Positions 8,436-14,713 of a DNA stretch of 35,365 nucleotides are shown here, in pieces. The notes under the pieces were generated by a model. That model saw only the letters and a list, made by a program, of their open reading frames with translations. It was not told the DNA's origin and ran no database searches. Made by a program: the position numbers and the translations under genes. The stretch comes from Paraburkholderia ribeironis (lineage in GTDB: Bacteria; Pseudomonadota; Gammaproteobacteria; Burkholderiales; Burkholderiaceae). Position 1 is the stretch's first letter, and the number at the start of each line of letters is the position of its first letter. Location: positions 1-35,365 of the forward strand of contig NZ_CYGX02000115.1 in assembly GCF_900019265.1 (NCBI RefSeq). Direction: 5' to 3'.

Positions 8436-9389
8436 ATGCTGCCTGCTATTCCCGACCTGCGCCAGTTGCGCTATTTCGTGGCCGTCGCCGAAGAGAAGCA
8501 CTTCGGGCGGGCCGCCGCGCGTCTGTCGATGACGCAGCCGCCGTTGTCGCAAGCAATCCGCGCGCTCGAAGAGACGCTCGGCGTCGAGCTGTTCGCGCGC
8601 ACCAAACGTTCGGTCGAGCTGACACCGGTAGGCGCCGATCTGCTGCCCGAGGTGCAGCGCCTGCTGGCGAACGCCGAGGGACTGCGGCCACTCGCGCAGA
8701 GCCTCGCACGAGGTGAGGCGGGGGTGTTGTCGCTGGCTTTCGTTTCCACCGCGGACTACGGCTTGCTGCCGCTCCTGCTGCGCGATTTCGGCACGCGCCA
8801 TCCGCGCGTGCGGCTCGAATTGACGGAGGCCACCAGCGACGTCCAGGCGGACGAACTGTTGGCCGGGCGCATCGACGCCGGGCTCGTGATCGCGCCGCTG
8901 CCGTCGCGCCACGCCGCGCGACTGTCGTGGCTGCCGATCGTGCGAGAGCCGCTGATCATTGCGATGTCGACCGACACCGCGGCGCGTGTGAGCAGCACCG
9001 CCGGCGCCGACCCGCACGCCGAATGGCTGGATACGCCGATCAGTCTGCGCGATGTGGCCGACGCGCCGCTTGTGATTTTCCCAAGACGTTTGGCGCCAGG
9101 CTTTTATGACATCATTATGGATTGCTACGGCGTGGCGGGCGTTGCGCCCCGGGTCGGCCAGGAGGCGATCCAGATGCAGACGATCGTCAGCCTCGTGTCG
9201 GCCGGGATGGGCGTCGCACTGGTGCCGCAATCGTTGCGTAATCTGCGCCGCACGGGCGTCGTGTACCGGCCGCTGTGCGAGTCGGTGCCCGCGATCGAGA
9301 CGGGGCTGGTGTGGCGCACGGGCGAGGTGAGCCCGGTGCTGGCCGGGTTCATCGAGATTGCGCGGGCCCATGCCGCCATCGACGCGTGA
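8436..9389 (+). CDS. LysR-family transcriptional regulator
   Basis: A 317-residue LysR-type regulator. The winged HTH occupies about residues 6-65 (LRQLRYFVAVAEEKHFGRAA, then TQPPLSQAIRALE), typical of the BenM/CatR-like branch; the periplasmic-binding-like effector domain follows from about residue 90 to the end. LysR proteins usually autoregulate and activate a divergent gene in response to a small molecule, which makes ilvD the first candidate target, but the effector cannot be inferred. The start MLPAIPDLRQL is the only upstream ATG in frame near the HTH. lgt follows 156 bp later in the same direction and probably has its own promoter. Confidence 0.92.
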   Translation: MLPAIPDLRQLRYFVAVAEEKHFGRAAARLSMTQPPLSQAIRALEETLGVELFARTKRSVELTPVGADLLPEVQRLLANAEGLRPLAQSLARGEAGVLSLAFVSTADYGLLPLLLRDFGTRHPRVRLELTEATSDVQADELLAGRIDAGLVIAPLPSRHAARLSWLPIVREPLIIAMSTDTAARVSSTAGADPHAEWLDTPISLRDVADAPLVIFPRRLAPGFYDIIMDCYGVAGVAPRVGQEAIQMQTIVSLVSAGMGVALVPQSLRNLRRTGVVYRPLCESVPAIETGLVWRTGEVSPVLAGFIEIARAHAAIDA

Positions 9390-9545
9390 TCCGCCGCGCC
9401 GCGCATTTAGCGGCGGCGCAGCGAACGCATTGCCGAGCGCACCGTCCAATGCATGCGCTGGATGATGTGCGAGCCGCTCGCCGCCGCCGCAAAATCGATT
9501 GATTGGAAAACCCGCTTCTGAACCTGAACTGCCCATAACAACACG

Positions 9546-10451
9546 ATGCTCATTCACCCGAATTTCGACCCCGTTGCCATTCATCTGGGGCCGCTCGCCG
9601 TGCGCTGGTATGGACTGATGTACCTCGTCGCGTTCGTCGCGGCGATCGTCGTCGGCCGGCTGCGGCTGCGCTTGCCGTACGTCGCCGCGCAAGGCTGGAC
9701 CGCCAAGGATATCGACGACATGCTGTTCTTCGGCGTGCTCGGCACGATCCTCGGCGGCCGGCTCGGCTACGTGCTGTTCTACAAGGCGAGCTTTTATTTC
9801 GCGCATCCGCTCGACATCTTCAAGGTGTGGGAGGGCGGCATGTCGTTTCACGGCGGCTTCCTCGGCGTGACGCTGGCGATGATGTTGTTCGCGTATCAGC
9901 GCAAGCGCTCGTGGCTGCAGGTCACCGACTTCGTCGCGCCGATGGTGCCCACGGGGCTCGCGGCGGGGCGCCTGGGCAACTTCATCAACGGCGAGCTGTG
10001 GGGGCGCGTGACCGATCCGTCCGCGCCGTGGGCGATGCTGTTTCCCGGCGCCGCCCAGGAAGACGCCGCCTGGCTCGCCGCGCATCCCCAACTGGCCGCG
10101 CAATGGCATCTGAACGACGTGTTCGCGCAATATCACATGCTGCCGCGGCATCCGTCGGAGCTGTATGAGATCGCGCTCGAAGGCGTCGCGTTGTTCTTCG
10201 TGCTGTTCTTCTTCTCGCGCAAACCGAAGCCGATGGGCGCGATTTCCGCCATGTTCCTGATCGGCTACGGCCTCGCGCGCTTCACAGTCGAATTCGCGCG
10301 TGAACCGGACGACTTCCTCGGGCTGCTCGCGATGGATCTGTCGATGGGCCAATGGCTGTCGCTGCCGATGATCCTGGCGGGCATCGGCATGCTGGTGTGG
10401 GCGTATCGACGTGCGCGGCGCGAACCGGCGCAGGCGGCCAGCGCGAGCTGA
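9546..10451 (+). CDS. lgt: Prolipoprotein diacylglyceryl transferase Lgt
   Basis: A 301-residue inner-membrane enzyme that transfers diacylglycerol from phosphatidylglycerol to the lipobox cysteine of prolipoproteins, the first step of lipoprotein maturation. Seven membrane segments are expected. Key motifs are present: GGMSFHGGFLG with His102, and the Lgt signature GRLGNFINGELWG (residues 141-153) with Arg142. The length is normal. It is the last native gene before the accessory insertion and converges on the SIMPL gene of 12504-13226; in a genome lacking the insertion the two 3' ends would be neighbours. Confidence 0.96.
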   Translation: MLIHPNFDPVAIHLGPLAVRWYGLMYLVAFVAAIVVGRLRLRLPYVAAQGWTAKDIDDMLFFGVLGTILGGRLGYVLFYKASFYFAHPLDIFKVWEGGMSFHGGFLGVTLAMMLFAYQRKRSWLQVTDFVAPMVPTGLAAGRLGNFINGELWGRVTDPSAPWAMLFPGAAQEDAAWLAAHPQLAAQWHLNDVFAQYHMLPRHPSELYEIALEGVALFFVLFFFSRKPKPMGAISAMFLIGYGLARFTVEFAREPDDFLGLLAMDLSMGQWLSLPMILAGIGMLVWAYRRARREPAQAASAS

Positions 10452-10489
10452 TCGCTACGGTTTATCGTCACGCGCGTTCAATGAAAAAA

Positions 10490-10527
10490 GCCACGGCATG
10501 CCGCTAGCCGCTCTGTTAAAGAGTTGC
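10490..10527. repeat. Left terminal inverted repeat
   Basis: A 38-bp sequence from gccacggc through ctgttaaagagttgc. It is the reverse complement of 12423-12460 except at two positions (10498 and 10511). It lies 38 bp after the lgt stop. On the minus strand its outer part forms a CGGC/GCCG hairpin followed by GGCTTTTTT, a terminator-like end facing out of the element. Confidence 0.93.
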
Positions 10528-10548
10528 TAGCGTTTGGCGGGGAGCCTC

Positions 10549-10580
10549 AAGGCCTCGACAGTTGTCAAGGCCTTTTTTAT
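10549..10580 (+). terminator. Rho-independent terminator downstream of lgt
   Basis: AAGGCCT (10549-10555) pairs with AGGCCTT (10568-10574), and an inner GACA/TGTC pair extends the stem; TTTTTAT follows. It lies 100 bp after lgt but inside the left inverted repeat, so it may belong to the element and insulate its genes from lgt read-through. Confidence 0.8.
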
Positions 10581-10695
10581 TCTTCGGCGGCATTATCGGG
10601 CTGTTACCCCTGGTTGAGGCGACTGCCCTTTTTCATCATGGACGTTTGCGGGCCGACGTTCGAAGCAGCCTGCCTCGCGATTGCTGGCTCACAGT

Positions 10696-10720
10696 GCAGC
10701 AAATCAAATACATTTGCTGC
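10696..10720. repeat. Perfect 9-bp inverted repeat, 7-bp spacer
   Basis: GCAGCAAAT (10696-10704) and ATTTGCTGC (10712-10720) are perfect complements. There is no T-run after either side, so it is not an obvious terminator. It lies 215 bp upstream of the mobile mystery A gene in AT-rich DNA and could be a protein-binding site or cruciform. Confidence 0.8.
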
Positions 10721-10886
10721 CGCGCAATGAAGCAATTTCATGAAATTTGATGCCATATAGTGAAGCATCCTCATATTTTATGCTTGCTTGTGAGGAAGCG
10801 AATTCTTCGATTCTGTATCACTATACCGACGCAAAAGACAGTTATCAGCTTCATTTTAGTGAAGCAAAAACTTTACGGTCACTTCA

Positions 10887-10925
10887 CTATAGGCTATCAT
10901 TTGTTCAATTTTTGATAGCCTATAG
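10887..10925. promoter_or_regulatory. Operator-like 13-bp inverted repeat upstream of mobile mystery A
   Basis: CTATAGGCTATCA (10887-10899) and its exact complement (10913-10925) are separated by 13 bp and end 9 bp before the ATG of the HTH gene. The position suggests autorepression by the HTH protein, as in toxin-antitoxin operons. The related motif TATAGTGA occurs four times upstream (near 10756, 10819, 10855 and 10884, in both orientations). Confidence 0.65.
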
Positions 10926-10934
10926 GCCAGCAAA

Positions 10935-11396
10935 ATGGATTCCAGAATGAGGCAGCTCCGGCTTGAGCAGGTGCAGGCGTCGGTCGCAGCGTACTCGGAT
11001 TTGACGAACCGTCGGACCCCGCCGCGTGGATGGCTGAAGGTCATCCGAGAGTCGTTAGGGCTCACCGAGCGACAGCAAGCCGACCGGTTAGGCATTACCG
11101 GTTCGACCCTGCACAAGTCGGAGTCGGCGGAAGCTGAGGAGCGAATCACGCTCGGACAACTGCGCAAGTTGGCTGACGGGCTGGACTGCGAGCTGGTCTA
11201 TGCTCTGGTGCCCAGAAAGCCACTGACGCAAGTGGTCGAAGACCGGGCGCGCTCAATCGCCCTGCAGGAAGTGGGTGGAGTCGCGCACACCATGAGTCTG
11301 GAAGACCAACGTCCGGCAACCGACCGACTTCGCAAACAGGTTGAGCAGAGAACGGCGGAACTACTCCGGGGCCGCTGGTCCGACCTATGGCGATAG
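10935..11396 (+). CDS. Mobile mystery protein A, XRE-type HTH protein
   Basis: A 153-residue helix-turn-helix protein matching mobile mystery protein A (TIGR02612), which is nearly always encoded immediately before mobile mystery protein B. After a basic N-terminal segment (MRQLRLEQVQ) comes RTPPRGWLKVIRESLGLTE and an XRE-like HTH at about residues 34-82 (RQQADRLGITGSTLHKSESA), then ITLGQLRKLADGLDCELVYALVP, the family hallmark. By analogy it would be the antitoxin or repressor of the pair and bind the palindrome just upstream. The start could be ATG 10935 or ATG 10947; neither has a strong ribosome site. Its 3' end overlaps the next gene by 10 bp. Function in cells is not established for this family. 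Confidence 0.88.
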   Translation: MDSRMRQLRLEQVQASVAAYSDLTNRRTPPRGWLKVIRESLGLTERQQADRLGITGSTLHKSESAEAEERITLGQLRKLADGLDCELVYALVPRKPLTQVVEDRARSIALQEVGGVAHTMSLEDQRPATDRLRKQVEQRTAELLRGRWSDLWR

Positions 11397-11983
11397 ATTT
11401 AGCCGAACAGGACGGCCAGACACAGCTCGACCCTGAGGAGCTTGCAGGGCTGATACCGATGCACCTGGCCACCAAGGGCGACCTGAATGATTGGGAGCAG
11501 GAAAACATTCTGCAAGCCGTGCAATGGGCTCGCCGTCAACGCAAGGTCGACGTCCTCAGTGAAGAGTTCTGTCGCAACCTTCACAAGAAAATGTTCGACC
11601 AGACCTGGTCGTGGGCAGGCACGTTCCGCAAGTCCGACAAGAATATCGGATGTGACTGGACGCAGGTCAGCGTCAAGTTGAGAAACCTTTTCGATAACAC
11701 GCGGTGGTGGGTCGACAACGGCACATTCCCGCCCGATGAGATTGCCGCGCGATTTCACCGCGAGCTGGTGTGGATTCATCCTTTTCCAAACGGCAATGGC
11801 CGACACTCACGAATGATGGCTGATGCGCTCTTGCGCAGCATGAAACAGGAACCGTTTTCGTGGGGTGGAGGCGGGACATTGGTTAAAGCGGATAACGCCC
11901 GGTCGGATTACTTAACCGCCTTGCGTGCGGCGGATAAAGATGACTACAGTTTGCTCTTAGCCTTCGTGCGAAGTACAGCTTAG
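11387..11983 (+). CDS. Mobile mystery protein B, Fic domain protein
   Basis: A 198-residue Fic/DOC-fold protein matching mobile mystery protein B (TIGR02613). The catalytic Fic motif HPFPNGNGRHSR is complete at residues 131-142, with the essential His131 and the phosphate-binding GNGR. Upstream are KMFDQTWSWAGTFRKSDKNIG (within about 68-88) and RFHRELVWI, typical of this subfamily. Fic enzymes transfer AMP or another nucleotide moiety to a protein hydroxyl; the target here is unknown. The N-terminal DWEQEN (35-40) resembles the family's inhibitory helix motif [S/T]xxxE[G/N] but with Asp in place of Ser/Thr. It starts inside the 3' end of the HTH gene, so the two are translated together. The catalytic motif being intact suggests an active enzyme. 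Confidence 0.9.
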   Translation: MAIDLAEQDGQTQLDPEELAGLIPMHLATKGDLNDWEQENILQAVQWARRQRKVDVLSEEFCRNLHKKMFDQTWSWAGTFRKSDKNIGCDWTQVSVKLRNLFDNTRWWVDNGTFPPDEIAARFHRELVWIHPFPNGNGRHSRMMADALLRSMKQEPFSWGGGGTLVKADNARSDYLTALRAADKDDYSLLLAFVRSTA

Positions 11984-12006
11984 CCGTCGCACGGACAAGG
12001 AGGACG

Positions 12007-12225
12007 TCAAGCCTGTGACAGCGGGTGGCTCGTCCACGCAAGCACTTCTTCAGAACTGAGCATCTTCCCCTTGCCTTTGAACGTGTCCTTGAACTTTCGG
12101 TTGTCGACCTTCGCGTCACGGCCGAGCATGACCAGAATAACCTCGTCTCCTATCGCTGCAGCTTTCTTGATACTCTTTGCAGCCAGGGCTATCTCATGGG
12201 TGGTCCGTGGATTTGCCCGAGTGAG
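12007..12225 (-). pseudogene. YbaK/EbsC-like aminoacyl-tRNA deacylase fragment
   Basis: An open minus-strand stretch of 72 codons (after a TAG at 12226-12228, ending in TGA at 12007-12009) reads like the middle of a YbaK/EbsC-family protein: THEIALAAKSI, then GDEVILVMLGRDAKVDN, then KGKMLSSEEVLAWTSHP. Family members have AGDAKIDN-like and KAKMLTPDEV-like stretches followed by GHxVGGVCPF, so the expected C-terminal part is missing. No N-terminal part or good start precedes it; the only ATG (12129) would leave 40 residues. I read it as a truncated remnant. It converges on the Fic gene with 23 bp between them. Recognition is from memory of the family, so the identity is moderate. Confidence 0.5.
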
Positions 12226-12366
12226 CTAGTTTTTGCGGCCAGTCTATGGGCGCTTAGACCAGCTTCCGACAACGATTGACCTGCATCCCCGCCACGGCAG
12301 GCGGTGCTCGCGGCAACTTGGTGCCGCCAGCAGGGACTTCGCCTGAAGAAGATTTTTCCGTGGACA

Positions 12367-12395
12367 AAGAAACGCCCCAGTCATTGACTGAGGCG
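12367..12395 (-). terminator. Rho-independent terminator, minus strand
   Basis: On the minus strand, CGCC and CAGTC pair with GACTG and GGCG across a short loop, and GTTTCTTT follows. It could stop transcripts entering from the SIMPL gene (stop at 12504) before they reach the YbaK remnant and run antisense to the Fic gene. Confidence 0.6.
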
Positions 12396-12422
12396 TGAGT
12401 GTGGCCCGCTTACTTCAACCTG

Positions 12423-12460
12423 GCAACTCTTTAACAGAACGGCTAGCGGCAAGCCGTGGC
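12423..12460. repeat. Right terminal inverted repeat
   Basis: Reverse complement of 10490-10527 with two mismatches. On the plus strand it can fold as ACGGCT / AGCCGT with a 7-base loop followed by GGCGTTTT, so it mirrors the left end as an outward-facing terminator-like hairpin. It lies 43 bp beyond the stop of the SIMPL gene. Confidence 0.93.
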
Positions 12461-12503
12461 GTTTTCGCTTTGCAGCGATGCGCGGCAAGCAGCCGCCGCT
12501 GCG

Positions 12504-13226
12504 TCACTTCATCTGCACCGAGCCCGACACGTTGACCGTCACGGTCGACATGCCGCCCTCGAGCGGCATCGGCGGCATGCTCTTGGCGTCGGCGCTCATG
12601 GCGCGGGCGCTCATCATCATCACCGGACGCGGCATGATACCGCCGTGATTGACGTTGACCTCGCGAATCGAATAGCCGCTAAAGCCAAAGGCCTCCGCGG
12701 ACGACGCAGCCTGATCGCGGAACGACCGGATCGCTTCTCCAGTGAGCTTCTGCTCCGCAGCCCGCTGCGCCTGCGGCGATAGCGAGAACTGTACGTTGCC
12801 CACCTGCATGATCGATGCCATCTGGGCGGCAAGCTTCGACGCCGCGGCGAAGTCGTGCGATTCGAGCGCGACTTCGGTGCGGCCGCGCCACGCAGAAATG
12901 CGCCCGTCGCGATCGGTGGACGGAACGATCGAGAATGAACCCGTGCGCGCGGTCACGCCGCTCACGCCTCTGGCTTTCTGCATCGCCGCGTCGGCGCGCT
13001 CGTTCAGCGTTGCCGTGAGCGACGACGGATCGCTCGCTTCCTGCTCGTAGAACAGCGTGATATCGACGACGTCCTGCGGGACTTCCGCGCTAGCCTGGGC
13101 GTTCAGCGACAGGACGCCCGACGGTTGAGACTGCATCACGGCTTGCGCGCGGGCCATCATTGGAGTCAGCGCGAGCGCGGTGCATACGAGAGCGAGTGCG
13201 AGCGCCCGTGCGTTTTTTTTCATCAT
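12504..13226 (-). CDS. SIMPL (DUF541) domain periplasmic protein
   Basis: A 240-residue exported protein of the SIMPL/DUF541 family. The signal peptide is clear: MMKKNAR, a long hydrophobic core, cleavage near ARAQA (residue about 28). The mature part begins with the typical GVLSLNAQASAEVPQDVVDITLFYEQEA and ends with VTVNVSGSVQMK, the conserved last beta strand of the family. SIMPL proteins (for example BP26 of Brucella) form oligomeric rings or channels in the periplasm; their role is poorly defined. An AAGGA ribosome site lies about 9 bases before the ATG; the next codon is also ATG. It converges on lgt across the accessory element. Confidence 0.9.
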   Translation of the reverse strand: MMKKNARALALALVCTALALTPMMARAQAVMQSQPSGVLSLNAQASAEVPQDVVDITLFYEQEASDPSSLTATLNERADAAMQKARGVSGVTARTGSFSIVPSTDRDGRISAWRGRTEVALESHDFAAASKLAAQMASIMQVGNVQFSLSPQAQRAAEQKLTGEAIRSFRDQAASSAEAFGFSGYSIREVNVNHGGIMPRPVMMMSARAMSADAKSMPPMPLEGGMSTVTVNVSGSVQMK

Positions 13227-13526
13227 GGCTGGATTCCTTGCTTGAACAGGGTTGTGCTCGATTGGCGCGATCGTCGTGCAGTGGCACGACGTTTGCCGGT
13301 CCGCGCGTGTTCGTCAGTGTGCCTCGCAGTGCGCTTCGCAGTGCGCTTCGCAGTGCGCCTATTAGGCGCTGCTGACGCGAGCCTGGTTCCCTGATTTTGC
13401 GTTGCCTGCACGCTGCTTGCGTATGGGCATGCGTTATGCTCGCGCCCAATCCGACTCACCGGCAACGGCTCGGGTCGGCTCGCTCGTGCCGCGTCTTCAA
13501 CGTGGTCAAGCGTCGAACTTCAAACG
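13227..13526. other. Intergenic region between SIMPL and EVE genes
   Basis: These 300 bp lie upstream of the SIMPL gene and downstream of the EVE gene, both on the minus strand. Apart from the 12-bp tandem repeat at 13325-13360 I see no gene, RNA or convincing terminator. The SIMPL promoter should be here. Confidence 0.6.
13325..13360. repeat. 12-bp tandem repeat, three copies
   Basis: Three contiguous copies of cgcagtgcgctt at 13325-13336, 13337-13348 and 13349-13360, the last with one change. It lies about 100 bp upstream of the SIMPL gene start in non-coding sequence. Confidence 0.95.
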
Positions 13527-13985
13527 TCAAACGAGCCGTTGCGTGATGAAGCGCCATTCGGCCTCGGTCACGGGTGTGATCGACAGGCGGTTGCCCTTGG
13601 CGAGCACACGCATGTTCTGCAATTCCTCATGCTCGCGCAACGTGGCGAGCGCAATGAGTGGGATCTTCTTCTTGAACACCACGTCGACGAGCAACCAGCG
13701 CGGTGTCTCGTGCGATGACTTCGCGTCGTAGTACGGACTTTTTTTGTCGAACTGGGTCGGGTCAGGGTAAGCGGTGGACGATACTTCGGCGAGCCCTGCG
13801 ATGCCCGGTTCCGGACAGCTCGAATGGTAGAACAGCACACCGTCGCCGATCTGCATCACGTCGCGCATGAAGTTGCGCGCCTGATAGTTGCGCACGCCCG
13901 TCCATGGCAGCGTGTGGCGCGGCGCGTTGGCGAGATGGTCGATGCTTGCTTCGTCCGGTTCAGACTTCATTAGCCAGTAGCGCAT
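13527..13985 (-). CDS. EVE domain-containing protein
   Basis: A 152-residue single-domain EVE protein, a PUA-like fold related to YTH domains that reads modified bases in RNA or DNA. The start MRYWLMKSEPDEASIDHL, the middle RNYQARNFMRDVMQIGDGVLFYHSS (aromatic-cage region) and the DPTQFDKKSPYYDAKS stretch are characteristic of the family. In bacteria such stand-alone EVE proteins are usually housekeeping genes near zapA and 6S RNA, as here; a role in RNA-modification recognition is inferred from the fold only. The start ATG at 13985 gives the usual family length. Confidence 0.93.
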   Translation of the reverse strand: MRYWLMKSEPDEASIDHLANAPRHTLPWTGVRNYQARNFMRDVMQIGDGVLFYHSSCPEPGIAGLAEVSSTAYPDPTQFDKKSPYYDAKSSHETPRWLLVDVVFKKKIPLIALATLREHEELQNMRVLAKGNRLSITPVTEAEWRFITQRLV

Positions 13986-14056
13986 GAATCAGATAGAACG
14001 TTAGGGGTTGGACGACACAGACGCGGTTGGACGGTACGAAAGAAAAATCGCGACCC

Positions 14057-14092
14057 AAAGAAAAACGGCACCGAACCGAAGTCCGATGCCGT
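14057..14092 (-). terminator. Terminator downstream of 6S RNA
   Basis: On the minus strand a 12-bp stem with two G-T wobbles (ACGGCATCGGAC with GTTCGGTGCCGT), capped by a TTCG tetraloop, is followed by TTTTCTTT. It ends the 6S RNA transcription unit before the EVE gene. Confidence 0.9.
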
Positions 14093-14099
14093 TCTAGAT

Positions 14100-14282
14100 A
14101 AGGTCCCCGCCTTAGCCGCTAGGCCGGCATCCTGAACCGGGGGTTCAGAATTGGTCGCAGTTAGCAACACTTCGGGTACATCAGACAGAGTGACGCGCAC
14201 ACCCGTGCTACAAATTTCCGCAACCGTGCACATGGCATTGGTTCAAGGAATATATGACCTTGGCGAACCAGGCAGGGAAGCT
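14100..14282 (-). ncRNA. ssrS: 6S RNA
   Basis: A roughly 180-nt minus-strand RNA between zapA and the EVE gene, the usual place for 6S RNA in proteobacteria. 6S RNA binds the housekeeping sigma-70 RNA polymerase holoenzyme by mimicking an open promoter and lowers transcription in stationary phase. Seen directly: the closing stem CCCTGCCT (14277-14270) pairs fully with AGGCGGGG (14112-14105); a 3'-side hairpin CTGAACC-CCC-GGTTCAG sits where E. coli 6S has its TTGAACC/GGTTCAA hairpin; and the preceding AACTGCGAC matches a conserved 6S stretch. The central region (around GCGGAAATTTGTAGC) would be the large bulge. Exact ends are estimates. The strong hairpin just downstream is its terminator. Confidence 0.87.
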
Positions 14283-14398
14283 AAACCGATAAAGCTTAAA
14301 CGATTGAACTCAAACGTTTGCGCAGACTTGCTCGCGCATTTGCTTTGAATTCGCTTCGTTTGAATCCGCAGCCGATCTCGGGACCGGCCAGCAGAGAC

Positions 14399-14713
14399 TT
14401 ACTGCATGCTGTACTGCTGAATCACAGTACCCAGTTGTTCGTTCATTTGCTGCATTGTACGCCGGATTTCTTCAGCGGGAAATGCTTCACCGTGCCGCAC
14501 ACTGCTTTGCAGCTTAAGCAGTTCCGATGCCAGCGACAGCGCAGCCATGACGGCAATGCGATCGTTGCCGCGCACGTTGCTGTGATTGCGGATCTTCGAC
14601 ATTTCGGCGTCGACGCGTGCGACCGCTTCGAGCAGCGCTCCTTCCGTTTCCGGCGAGCACGCGAGGCGATAGGGCACGTCGAGAATCGATACTTCGATCT
14701 GCTTGGTGGTCAT
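14399..14713 (-). CDS. zapA: Cell division protein ZapA
   Basis: A 104-residue ZapA. ZapA tetramers crosslink FtsZ filaments and stabilise the Z-ring at midcell. The N-terminal globular part begins TTKQIEVSILDVPYRLACSPE, as in the family, followed by RVDAEMSKIRNHSNVRGNDRIAVMAALSLASELL and a C-terminal coiled coil (about residues 60-100). The length is normal. It overlaps the upstream coiled-coil gene by 4 bp (ATGA), so the two are translationally coupled. 6S RNA lies 117 bp downstream on the same strand. Confidence 0.95.
   Translation of the reverse strand: MTTKQIEVSILDVPYRLACSPETEGALLEAVARVDAEMSKIRNHSNVRGNDRIAVMAALSLASELLKLQSSVRHGEAFPAEEIRRTMQQMNEQLGTVIQQYSMQ

Larger units (their letters stand above)
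10490..12460. mobile_element. Accessory element with 38-bp terminal inverted repeats and an HTH/Fic pair
   Basis: A 1971-bp segment bounded by inverted repeats at 10490-10527 and 12423-12460 that match at 36 of 38 positions. Inside are the mobile mystery A and B genes, an operator-like palindrome, a terminator at each side, a YbaK-like remnant and AT-rich non-coding DNA unlike its GC-rich neighbours. No transposase, integrase or clear target duplication is visible. It resembles transposase-less, TIR-bounded passenger elements that move in trans, but this is inference. It lies between the convergent native genes lgt and SIMPL. The non-coding stretch 10528-10934 holds hairpins and operator-like repeats; 12226-12422 holds only hairpins. 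Confidence 0.7.

Noticed and set aside
8430..10352. A 640-codon minus-strand open frame over the LysR gene and lgt
   Set aside because: It spans two well-supported genes and their gap and its translation is low-complexity Arg/His/Gln; a shadow frame.
10747..10950. Possible 67-codon gene upstream of the HTH gene
   Set aside because: It covers the operator-like repeats, overlaps the HTH start and has no recognisable features or ribosome site.
12025..12279. Plus-strand 84-codon frame after the Fic gene
   Set aside because: The minus-strand reading of the same DNA resembles a YbaK/EbsC protein far better; the plus frame has no similarity.
12242..12460. Integron attC site next to the right end
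   Set aside because: CTTTAAC and GTCTA/TAGAC pairings were considered, but the consensus core sites RYYYAAC and GTTRRRY are not both present and there is no integrase.
10490..12460. Intact insertion sequence
   Set aside because: TIRs are present but no transposase frame occurs on either strand; only the HTH and Fic genes are complete.
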